Part shown: positions 1 to 9,164 of the stretch, one piece after another
Layout of the letters: each line of letters begins with the position of its first letter
How positions within the stretch are numbered: position 1 is the stretch's first letter
Origin: Solicoccozyma terricola
Lineage: Eukaryota > Basidiomycota > Tremellomycetes > Filobasidiales > Piskurozymaceae
Length of the DNA stretch: 64,000 bases
Direction of reading: 5' to 3'
NCBI GenBank assembly: GCA_001600875.1
Contig: BCLD01000011.1
Coordinates: forward strand, 626,355-690,354
The notes under the pieces: model-generated
Database searches by the model: none
Told to the model about the DNA's origin: nothing
The model's input: only the letters and a program-made list of their open reading frames with translations
Program-made: the position numbers and the translations under genes

Positions 1-30
1 TGGTGGAAGTGATGAAGTCTGATTTAATGA

Positions 31-1068
31 TCAAGGGGCAGTTTTTTTTTTTTTCACCATCAGCTCTTGCCACATAATACATCGACAAAGAAAACCCCTC
101 ACCTCTTTGTAACATTTCAACATAGTCTCAACATACCCTCTCGCATCCCTCACAGCCTTCCAAACCTCCATAGCCCGTTTATAATCCTTCATCCCATCCT
201 TCTTCTCCTCATTCCTCTCTTCGAGATTCGATAAATCCGCTCTTAAACTCTCTCGTCGAGCTTCAGCTGATGTTTTCAACAATTGCAGTTTTTCAACTAC
301 AACATGAAGAACGGATATTTCTTCGCGAGTTGGCGTTTTGCCTTGTGTATCAGTTGAAACTTCCTCCGGTTGTTGATTACCAACATTCCCTGTATCATTC
401 AACGTCTCCAATCTATTCTTCAAGTCTTTAATCTCATCCTTCATACTCGTCGCCAAAACATCACCCACACTCCCGCCTTCATTCCCACCAACGCCGCCAC
501 TACCTCCCATTCCCACACCAATAGATTGTTGTCCACTCGCAACAGCAGCAACAGCACTTGCCAAGAACGTAAACTGCTCATCCCCAAACCCGGATTCCTC
601 CTTCCCATCCCCAGTCCCACTCCCACCACCTAAAACACCAGGAATCGAAGTCGAAACGCCTAATCCAGGTAACACCCGAACCAATACCCTCCCTGCTGTT
701 TCTCTCAATCTCTTGTTTTCTAATTCGAGAGAGTTTCGGAATGATGTCATTCCGGAGATGGTTTGATTCATGTATTGCATAGCTGCGAGGTCTGATGGAG
801 TTGGACCTGTTGATATTGGAACGTATGATTTCAATGTGGATGGGATGTGATGTGTGAGATTGATCGGAGTGGTTGCATGGATTGAATTGGCAGTGGAGGT
901 GGAAGGGGGAGTAGACGGATGTGGATGGATTTCATCAACATGTTGTGAATTCCTCATCATCCATATCGTAGCTGGATCTTCTTCAAGGGAAACAACGGGT
1001 TGTTCTGATGGGTTGGAATTCGAAGGTTGGAACACATCTGCGAGAGATGGATCTGTTGGACGTTGCAT
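31..1068 (-). CDS. Unrecognised coiled-coil protein, about 345 aa
   Basis: I do not recognise this protein. It is a single open frame of 345 codons, unusually long and uninterrupted for this intron-rich region. The N-terminal third is Ser/Thr/Pro-rich. A charged segment around residues 105-130 could form a short helix, a Gly-rich low-complexity stretch covers about 140-205, and the C-terminal third (about 210-325) is rich in Glu/Lys/Arg/Leu and looks like a coiled coil, as in structural or kinetochore-type subunits; that last comparison is only inference. The last codons run through an A-rich tract preceded by ATGGTGAAA, which could be an intron donor, so the true C-terminus may differ and lie beyond the window edge. 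It diverges from SEC14, with about 570 bp between the two starts. Confidence 0.65.
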   Translation of the reverse strand: MQRPTDPSLADVFQPSNSNPSEQPVVSLEEDPATIWMMRNSQHVDEIHPHPSTPPSTSTANSIHATTPINLTHHIPSTLKSYVPISTGPTPSDLAAMQYMNQTISGMTSFRNSLELENKRLRETAGRVLVRVLPGLGVSTSIPGVLGGGSGTGDGKEESGFGDEQFTFLASAVAAVASGQQSIGVGMGGSGGVGGNEGGSVGDVLATSMKDEIKDLKNRLETLNDTGNVGNQQPEEVSTDTQGKTPTREEISVLHVVVEKLQLLKTSAEARRESLRADLSNLEERNEEKKDGMKDYKRAMEVWKAVRDARGYVETMLKCYKEVRGFLCRCIMWQELMVKKKKTAP

Positions 1069-1633
1069 GTCAAGACATGGTCATGTGGAGAGTCACATCA
1101 GCGACATTGTCAAGTGTTGTAACAGACAATCCAATAAACTTCACCTATCTCGTCATCCCTCATCTCAACGTCCTGATGCCCCATTGTATCGGTGGATCCT
1201 GACCCGTGTGAAGCGTGATGCCCACTGTTGTGTATGTGCGCCAACGACGGTGTAGCCTACCAGTTGACTGAGATGGTCTACGGGGACGAGTGTGAGGAAT
1301 GGTTTGTTTACGATGTTGACGTCTGGATGGGTGTTCGCCGCCAACAGGTCATTCGACCGAGTTGGGTGTGTGTTTTGATAGGACGCAAGGGATTGATAAG
1401 CCACGGGAGGGGGCTGACACGTCACTGGACAGAATCATTTTCCATGGGCTGCTGCCTCCCTCCCCTCCTTATCAAAATATGACGTGTCAGCTACTCACCC
1501 TTATCAACTCTTCGGCCTGTACGTCACCTCGTCCCAGTCCAAGACACCAACCTATCCTTCTCCACCACCCAGCACCTCCCTGCCCTCCCTCTCGCACACC
1601 CACCGACAACCTCTCACACCAGCATACTGTACA
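1069..1633. promoter_or_regulatory. Divergent intergenic region with a 12-bp inverted repeat
   Basis: This region separates the start of the unrecognised coiled-coil gene (-) from the SEC14 start (+). It contains a perfect 12-bp inverted repeat: GCTGACACGTCA at 1413-1424 and its reverse complement TGACGTGTCAGC at 1480-1491. The TGACGTG cores resemble bZIP (CRE/UPRE-like) sites. C-rich and pyrimidine-rich DNA follows up to the SEC14 start, as is usual for fungal promoters. A regulatory role is inference. Confidence 0.4.
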
Positions 1634-3509
1634 ATGACTGCGCCGGTGAGTCCCTACGTCCCCACGTCCCATCATCCCCTCCATCGTTCGCATCGACGCG
1701 ATAGAGCACTATTCAAAGTGGAGATCCGCACGTTAGAGGATGATGCGCGTGTAATTGGAGAGGAAATAACGGTGATTGACGTGATGGAGGAGGTGGAAGA
1801 GGAGGAGGGTTGGATGTTCTGTTCTGTGTTTTGGCATGGGGAGCTGGTGAAGAAGACTGACTGATGAGCATGATAACATCCTCTTGCTTTTTCCCTCTTT
1901 GACCGGTATCCTATCCTTTCCTTCCTTTCTGTACTGCGACATCTCCTCTCTCTGAAATATCATACGACATGATATATGATTCGGCTGATCACTCTCGTCA
2001 TCGTCTTCTTGCCATCACAACCATACAACTCCTCATTCCGACGCACTCGTTCTCATCAAAATTCCTTCCCGCTTCCAATTACTCCCGCATCATCCGACAT
2101 CACCTTCCACCGCTCTCAATACCCCGACCTCTCACTTATCTCTGGGCTGCTTTATAATGATCAGGTCAAAGATCCATTGTCAGGTCATCCTGGTCATCTG
2201 TACGTTCCTCACGTTTCCCCACCCCCAACACCTCTCACCTTTCAAAACGCTTACGACCCTCCTCTCCACCCCTCCCCCTCTCCCTCCCCAACCTCATAGC
2301 GACCCAGGACAACAACACACTCTCACCCAATTCCGTGAACTTCTCCAAACCACCTCATTCACTACACTTCCCTCCCACTCCACCGTTACCCTCCTTCCAA
2401 CCACCCAAGACGATCCTCGAGTCACTAATGGACCAGGATACGATCGATTTGATGATGGTAATTTGTTAAGGTTTTTGAGAGCTAGGAAATTCGATTTGGA
2501 GAGAGCGAAGATTATGTGGGAAGCGTGTGAGAAATGGAGGATCGAGTTTGGGACCGATGAAATTGCTAGGTGAGTGGTCGGTCGTTTCACTTTTATATCT
2601 CATTGAAATCTGTTTAAGATTTTGAGGAATAGCTTGTTAATCGTCTGATTGGGATTGTGCTTTGTAGGAACTTTGATTATAAGGAGCAGGTCGAGGTTGA
2701 TAAATATTACCCTCAATACTATCACAAGATGGACAAGGTGAGTCATAACCGCTACGCCATTTTCTCTCCCTTCTGCCGCTGCAGCCTCACACTTGACTTT
2801 GATTCTCCCAGGACGGACGACCAATCTACGTTGAACGTCTCGGTAAACTCGACATCAACAAATTATACGCTGTAACAACTCCAGAACGACAACTCCAACG
2901 TCTCGTTTTCGAATACGAACGATTCCTACGAGATCGTCTTCCAGCTTGTTCAAATGCTTCCGGTCATCTCGTTGAGACTAGTTGTACGATTATGGACCTT
3001 TATAACGTCGGCTTGGGCAGCTTTTATAGGGTAAAGGATTACGTGTCGGCGGCTAGTAACATCGGTCAGAACTATTGTGGGTCGTGATCTGGCTCTTTAC
3101 TTGGCTTAGGGATTGTTTGCGGGCGCACAATTTCTGAATGTTTTCCCCTTGCAACCCCCTCGTTAGACCCAGAAACCATGGGTAAATTCTACATCATCAA
3201 TGTGAGTTACTTTTCCCACTGTGCGAAGAACGTCATGGCACGCACAGGGTCACTGAACGCCGCTACTCGCTTGACATTCAGGCTCCATACCTCTTCTCCA
3301 CCGTCTGGAGTTTCATTAAACCATGGCTCGATGAAGTCACCGTCTCCAAGATCTCCATCCTCGGTAAAGGTTTCAAACCCGACCTCCTCAAGCAGATCGA
3401 GGAAGACGATCTGCCAGCTGATCTTGGTGGCAAGTGCCAATGTGCTGAAGGATGTTCTCTCAGTGATGCTGGACCTTGGAACAGCACAACGGCTTCTACT
3501 ACCGCCTGA
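1634..3509 (+). CDS. SEC14: Sec14-type phosphatidylinositol/phosphatidylcholine transfer protein
   Basis: Sec14 moves PI and PC between membranes and keeps Golgi lipid composition compatible with secretion; it acts in the cytosol and on Golgi membranes. Seven exons join in phase: 1634-1645, 2165-2199, 2300-2569, 2668-2737, 2812-3076, 3167-3201 and 3282-3509. The product is 304 aa, the same length as yeast Sec14. The N-terminus carries the typical GHPGHLDPGQQ segment. The CRAL-TRIO-N helices follow ([19 protein letters not shown]), then the lipid-binding domain with [22 protein letters not shown] and [18 protein letters not shown], and the gate region [16 protein letters not shown]. Exon 1 codes for only four residues (MTAP) and is followed by a 519-nt intron. 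The start is chosen because only this join gives the conserved N-terminus. Other in-frame ATGs near 2157 lie in the intron. Confidence 0.93.
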
Positions 3510-3977
3510 GGAATCGATGGGGAACTGGCGTTCTTTTCTTAACCAATAGTAGAAGGGTTGACATTAGAGACTGGAGGCTGCGTATGGTATTCAACGCTGC
3601 AAAAAAGAGACAAGGATACATTGCGTCGAGATATCTTGTATCGTATCGGATTGAAAGATATGCACATGATTGTCCCTATACTTTTCTCTGTTACAATATG
3701 CTCTTCGTGCAGTCACATCTACTATGCTATCGGGCGTGAGGTAGGAGTTGCGGGGTGATCCCTATGGATACAACGATTGGGGTGGTTCGTGAATTGTCCC
3801 TCTGTCGTGGAGCTGGCATCATCATCAAGGTTCGTGAACTGACGTGGTGCTGTCGAGCGAGGTGGCGTTCGAGGTCTGAATTATTTGGTTCGGTATGTAT
3901 TTCGGGGGCGGTCAGATCTGTGCACATTCTGCTAGTAATAGCAAGACCTGAAACTCGTAAATAGTAAGCCTGGGAGT
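3510..3977. other. Convergent intergenic region
   Basis: This stretch lies between the 3' ends of SEC14 (+) and the 165-aa unknown gene (-). I see no conserved coding frame, RNA gene or repeat. It presumably holds both 3' UTRs and polyadenylation sites. Confidence 0.5.
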
Positions 3978-4613
3978 CTATACAGTCCCATTGTCAACGC
4001 TGCTCACGATCTGCATCTCTGGGCGACCCAAGTCTGCGGGACCTCCGCGCGACATCTGCCAGTGGCGAGAATAGCTTGATATGGCTTCGCGCTCCTGAGG
4101 GCTCCTGGAATGTTACAAACAAGGGATTGTAAGAGAGAGGTCGGGTCGACCACCGCCTCTTCCCAAACTCACAACGAAATCATTCGATTATACACTCTAT
4201 CTCTTATTTTGCGTATCAGAAGCTGCACTTCCATCATGAATTGCCTTTGGCCCGCCATGGGACCTTTTAGAACGACCACTGGTTCGAGCATCCTGTATGA
4301 AGATGTTGTCGACGTCAGCTACAACCGTTCGTAACTTGGCACACCCCGACCAACATACCCACCTGTTCAGAGAGTCGAGATACCTTAGAATCATCCCGAA
4401 GTTCGGGCTCAACACTGGCGCGTTCTTCATCGTTGCGATCTCCCTCATCGCCGCTTGCAATTGAATGTTGAGTTGTTCTTGGACGTGTGGTGGGGCATGA
4501 CCCAACGGGTAGGGTGCTGACATAGCCGTTGCGTTGCGGAAAGGCATAGGAACTTGGCTTGTCGGTCCGCTCGCCGCCGACATCGACCCCTTGCTACGAC
4601 CGAAGAGTCCCAT
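3978..4613 (-). CDS. Unrecognised 165-aa protein, three exons
   Basis: I cannot name the family. Three exons on the minus strand join in frame: 4613-4363, 4292-4173 and 4104-3978, with introns starting GTGGGT and GTGAGT. The product is 165 aa. Residues 1-45 are Ser/Pro/Ala-rich and probably disordered. From about residue 46 a helical region begins (HVQEQLNIQLQAAMREI), followed by MILRYLDSLNRMLEPVVVL, a stretch rich in Met, Arg and Ile (RQFMMEVQLLIRKIRDRVYN) and SPQEREAISSYSRHW. The helical middle looks like a small scaffold or complex subunit rather than an enzyme. No membrane segment or metal site is visible. A single-exon reading would end after a frame that does not continue the helical pattern, so the spliced version is preferred. 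Confidence 0.7.
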
Positions 4614-5711
4614 GACGGTTGTTATTGTAGGTGGGTTAGGCGGCGAGAGGAGAGAATAAGGGGAGGGGAATGACTAGACCTCCTGTGTATGCTAATGGGA
4701 TGAAGTTTGCCACTATTCGAAGCTCATTCCGATGAGGGAAACTGTGTTGCGTGGTTTTGAAGTCCGAGCTGGGGTCAGAACATGCAGATTGGACTGTGCA
4801 CTTTGACCGGGTCTGGCGAGTTTGCCACAGAATCAGGAGGATGGGCTAGGCGTTCGGGAACGATGTTGGGACGGGGTGTTGACGATGTGATTGCGATGAT
4901 CAGGTTTCCAGTGTGGTTGAGTTTTCGCCAGCTCTTTCTCCATCTACGTTTTCAAGCTCCGAATGTGTTGAATATGAAGGGAGGATTAGGACCTGACGAC
5001 CGATGGCAACTCCGACGCTGTTTTATCTCCCCGTATGGCACGTTTCGGCCTGTCTGATAAGCACCAACTGTCTGTCAAACTTCTCCTCTCGCCTTCTACG
5101 TCCAAGATCCAGTACCTTTGCTTTTACACTCTTTGGAGATTGAGTAAAGTCGGGGGAATTGATATTTTCGGAGAGAAAGGTAGGCGTGAAGGGAGAGGGA
5201 CGACGGTCCGGGAGGTATGAAAGGGAGCACTTGCTCGTCAGGTAACTTGAGGTTACGCAACCAGAAGCGAGTACAGTGAGATGGAGGACGACTGTGAAGA
5301 TCTCCAGCTGGGGAAAGAGACACCAAGATCCCTCTGACACCGTCTCTACGCCCTGTGACTGAGATTAATCAAGACTACGTAGAAAGTCGTTCAACCTTCC
5401 ACTCGTCCTGTTGGCTTCAGCGCCAATAATGCCGTGTGAAGAGAACAGGCTGAAATTGTTGAGATGCGAAATGTGTTCAGGGTTACGAGCCGATCTTTGA
5501 CTCTCCCTCACCCAGATCCTCTTCCACCTTCTTGTACTTGTCCCAGTAAATCCACTCTCACTCTCGATCGAAAGATGAATCGCCCTTTCTTCCACTAGGT
5601 TCCCTTTCTCAGATTCTGTACTTTTGTTTATGATCGAGTTTTCCCTTTGATCCACTCGACGATCCTGATCAACCTCCCTAGCTCTATCCCCCGCCTTTCC
5701 CCCAAGTTTTG

Positions 5712-6008
5712 ATGTCTTCAGGGAAGAAGCTTGAATCGGTGGAGATTGACAACGAAGCAGGGTCAAGGTCAGACGTGCAAGGGAGCAGGCCGAATGTTAT
5801 GTCGAGCAATTTGAACGAGCGTCAGGGTGAACGTCTCCCCCCTATCCCCCCCTGTCTCCGTTTACACTGCTTCACCTTGGTCGTCTAAGATGTGATCCCT
5901 TTCAAGCTGATCCACACCGACTCGGAAACTCGACGATCAAACGATCTGGTAGAACCGCGTCGCGATGTTTTATCGAGTAGGTGGCGAATGGATCGAAGGA
6001 AAACACAG
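5712..6008 (+). pseudogene. Possible gene remnant or unplaced N-terminal exons
   Basis: An ATG at 5712 opens a hydrophilic, coding-looking frame (starting MSSGKKLESVEIDNEAGS). It can be spliced from 5826 (donor GTGAAC) to 5890 in phase, adding DVIPFKLIHTDSETRRSND and on to 6008, where CAG|GTCGCG could be another donor. The opening resembles the cytosolic N-terminal tails of fungal transporters, but no membrane segments follow within the next kilobase. It may be a decayed gene or simply chance. Confidence 0.2.
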
Positions 6009-7090
6009 GTCGCGGGGGAAAGCGAGTTGTGTGTGATATCGAAGAACTGCTGACGATATTGATTGAGGTTGGAATTTCAATATCAGGACGCCAGACGTCC
6101 ACGCTGTCAATCTCTCGGTCCTTTGTCAAAGGAATAAAATCGGACAACCATGGTCCTCGGGGGGGGGGGGGGGGGGGAATGGTTTCCAACGGAATGCCTT
6201 TCATTCAGCCTTTCAGCCCTTCGTTTTCTTTGTGGGGAGGTTCAGCAACCGGGTCTAACGGGCTGACTCTGTGGGTTCGTTCGTTGAGGGTGTATGTTGT
6301 ATCACACGATGTGGGGGCGTGCGGGACTGGGAATCCCTACGCCCGGGTCCATTGTCGGAACGGAACAAACGTTCTACAAGACACATCCGAGTCCCTTCCG
6401 TGGGACCTTTCGACTCCTGTTCCTGGCGAGTAAGACTAGGAGCGACCGGGAATACAGTCTGTAGTCTGTCATGGTATAGGCTGTAGAATTGCAAGCATTG
6501 AGGGATGTAGTAGAGGTGGTATGCCAGGTTTCAGGGTGATTCACATGGTTTTTCGATGAGTGGTATGTAATATCGGCCGTGCGAAGAACGTAAACCAGCT
6601 GCGTCAGTCAGCAGACAAATGGCCTCATAAAGCCGGAATGCGTAAATGACCATGGCAATTAAATCATAATCATCGTGTGTGTCCTCTCCCAAACAGCACC
6701 CTCTCATCACATCGTACAAACATAAATCAAGGAAGAAAGAAGAAAAGAAAAGAAAAATCTCTGTCACAGACTATGGCCGATACTTCATCCCCACTGAAGA
6801 GTAAACATAACATCGGCCTCAAACGAGGACAGTTGCGAGTTGATTCTAACCACCCTCGATAGATTAACAAGGGACGACGATTTGAAAGAGGCGCCAAGGA
6901 GGAAAAGATAAAAGGCGCTTTCAGAGTGTCATTGAAAAACACATCCCTCCGAAGAGGGGGTGTGCTTTGTCCCCGAGAGAATGGTGTTGTAGAAGAAGAA
7001 AGGGAAGAGGGGAGGGGGTTCCCAAAAAGTTCGAAATAAGAGGAAGAGCTAGGTCACGTGAGGGAAAGGGGGTTCTCCTGGCCACGACGA

Positions 7091-7290
7091 CGGACATACC
7101 GTACCATATATCCGAACCCACGATTTAACGTGTTGGTTCTTCCAACTGAGCTTTCCAACTGAACTAAGACGGACATGCTGTACCCCAAGTCCGAACCCAC
7201 GATTGAAGCCATTACGCCATTACAGAATCTCGCTCTTCCACCTGAGCTCCCTTTACGCATTACAGAATCTCGCTCTTCCGGCTGAGTTTT
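7091..7290 (-). repeat. Cluster of degenerate tRNA-like repeats
   Basis: Read on the minus strand, this cluster has two kinds of tRNA-like pieces. One resembles the D arm/A box: GCTCAGTTGGAAGA near 7138-7152, AGCTCAGGTGGAAGAGCG near 7228-7245, and a further copy near 7270-7287. The other resembles the T arm/B box: ATCGTGGGTTCGGA at two places, near 7111-7124 and 7190-7203. Each B-box-like piece is joined to a hairpin with arms CGGACAT and TGTCCG-like sequence (7091-7114 and 7170-7193). The segment CATTACAGAATCTCGCTCTTCC occurs twice as a direct repeat. No copy folds into a complete cloverleaf, so these are probably tRNA-derived SINE fragments or broken tRNA copies. The same hairpin and B-box unit recurs near 31.3-31.45 kb. 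Confidence 0.5.
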
Positions 7291-7671
7291 GTTGTCGTCA
7301 TAACTTGCCACCGCTTGGGCACTGGAAAATCTCCCTATACATCGGAGGATAACCCGAAACAAGCAAGCGGGTGTGCTGAGGATCGGGTGGTGCTGGCTGG
7401 CTGGGAATGACAGGCAATACTGTAGCGTTGTACATATTTAGATCAAGGATCTGCCCGGCCAAGTCGTTGTTCGGAGATGATTGCACTACCCGACGCTTAA
7501 ACTGATTGATTGCATCTAGCCGAGGTCATCGTTCACCCGAGCCGATCGAGTCAAATGCTCCTATACTGATTCGCCAACCTCGTGGTGGTGGTGGTGGTGG
7601 TGGTGTTTATCAGCCAGCCAGGCAGACCCCACCCAGCTTCACAACACCCCTTCTCCCCCACTTCCACAACC

Positions 7672-8828
7672 ATGTCTATCAACGATCACAGTACCACTAC
7701 CGACTATGAAAAGACTGAGTGTGAGACCTACTACCTTTACCGCTTCCCAATAATGTCACATCGCGGAGGACTTACCGCACCCCGTTTTGTCCTGCTCGGC
7801 TACGCTCCTTTACACTCCCAGTGAACACCGTCGGACGCATGCCGGAGAGAGGCCACTACGATCGAGAAACCGTTCATGCCAGTGATTATCAACAACCGGG
7901 CCTTCCTAAGTGACCCTCTTAGCATTCCCTCCGCTAATGATTTTGACAATGGTTGGCCAAAATTCCCCACAGTCGTCAAAGAAGCACCATTTTTACATGT
8001 TTCGTTCGTGGATCATGATGGATTACCGCAATGTATTCCTATGATAGGAGCTCTTCAAGTTGACGAGAAGACCAACGAGGTGTTTGTATACTTGCATGGT
8101 GAGCCCCGACTCCCGTTCCGTGCTCACACACCAACCCCTTCCCAACTAATAAAACGCCCGGTCTCTGAAACAGGCCACGCCAAAGCCCGACTCATCTCCC
8201 TCCTCCCTCCTACATCCCGAGTCTGCCTAACCGCATCCATCCTAGACGGCCTTGTCCTCGCCCTCGTTGCATTCCACCACTCGATGAACTACCGATCTGC
8301 TGTTCTCCACGGTGAAGTAGTTCCATTCGACGTTGATGGAGATGCTACTCCTGTAGAAGAGGAAGGGAAATGGGAAGCTGCGAAACAGGTCGTAGAGAAA
8401 GTTTTGAAAGGGAGATGGGATGAATGTAGGCAGCCTACAAATTCGGAAATGAAGAGTACAGGGTTCATCAAGGTGAAGATATTATCAGCGAGGTGAGTTT
8501 GGTATATGTTTGATCTTTATCGAGGTCCCAGGGGTAGCACTAAATGTAATTCTTTCATCTTCAAAACCCACAGTGCCAAGATCCGCGCTGGACCTCCGAA
8601 AGATGACAAGAACGACCTCAATGATGAGGTGAACACAGCAAAGACTTGGACCGGCGTTATCCCAGGTGTGTTTCCGTTACATATAACCTCACTCATTCCT
8701 GTGTTCCTGACCGTAGCTGCATACACCTGACCTGACCGACAGTCACGCAATCCTACGGTACGCCAATCCCTGTTGAGCATAACAGAGTGGAGAAACTTCC
8801 CGAGTACATCGTTAAGGCTGTTCAGTAG
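7672..8828 (+). CDS. Pyridoxamine 5'-phosphate oxidase-like FMN-binding split-barrel protein
   Basis: This belongs to the flavin-nucleotide-binding group of the PNPOx-like superfamily, proteins that usually bind FMN in a split beta-barrel; the substrate is unknown. Six exons join in phase: 7672-7720, 7822-7881, 7973-8098, 8174-8492, 8574-8665 and 8743-8828, giving 243 aa. Family hallmarks are LNTVGRMPERGHYDRETVHA, then VKEAPFLHVSFVDHDGLPQ, CIPMIGAL, YLHGHAKARL and a C-terminal SYGTPIPVEHN. The intron 7882-7971 starts with the less common GTGATT, but the join restores the conserved HAIVKEAP. An ATG at 7876 lies across that intron and is not the start. A 50-bp segment just after the stop is duplicated (8859-8910 and 8962-9013). 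Confidence 0.88.
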
Positions 8829-8858
8829 AGTATTTGTTGATTGTAAAAGGATTGGGTA

Positions 8859-9013
8859 TGGTATATCCCGGCGTGTGTTTCTTCTCTTTTGACGAGTCTC
8901 GGAGATGTTTCCCGAGTACACCGTGATGACTATTTCAGTAAACTATCGGTGAGTAGATAAGGGTATATCCCAGTGTGTGTTTTATTGCCTTTAGACGACT
9001 TTCGGGGATTCAA
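8859..9013 (+). repeat. Imperfect direct repeat in the 3' region
   Basis: A segment of about 50 bp beginning GGTATATCCCGGCGTGTGTTT (8859-8910) recurs about 102 bp downstream (8962-9013) with about a quarter of positions changed. It lies within the likely 3' UTR of the PNPOx-like gene. Confidence 0.6.
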
Positions 9014-9164
9014 TGTTTGAAAAAGATGGATTGCAATAACAAAGAAAACGGGGACAACAATAACATGCAAATCACAAAGTAACAACCTCGCCTAGCCATT
9101 CCAGCGCTTTCATATATATTGGATACAGTTCATGTATATGCCCTCAACCCTCTTTCAACAAATG

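Larger units (their letters stand above)
4614..7671. other. Gene-poor region of about 3 kb
   Basis: No gene of recognisable family was found here. It contains a weak gene-like remnant (5712-6008), an 18-nt G run near 6159-6176, a CACGTG site (7055-7060), a cluster of tRNA-like repeats (7091-7290) and a GGT microsatellite near 7580. A 29-codon ORF starts at 6773 and could be a small peptide or an exon, but nothing supports it. Several other frames over 60 codons lack any family resemblance or splice logic. Confidence 0.5.

Noticed and set aside
5023..5766. Two overlapping minus-strand ORFs of 105 and 133 aa
   Set aside because: Composition is not protein-like, no family resemblance, and no splice logic extends them.
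7091..7290. Intact tRNA genes
   Set aside because: A-box-like and B-box-like pieces are present, but the acceptor stem and anticodon arm do not pair, so I list them only as degenerate repeats.
4614..7671. LTR retrotransposon or DNA transposon remnant
   Set aside because: I looked for reverse transcriptase, integrase or transposase motifs and long terminal repeats and saw none.
7876..8098. PNPOx-like gene starting at 7876
   Set aside because: That ATG would translate an intron and lose the conserved PERGHYDRETVHAI segment.
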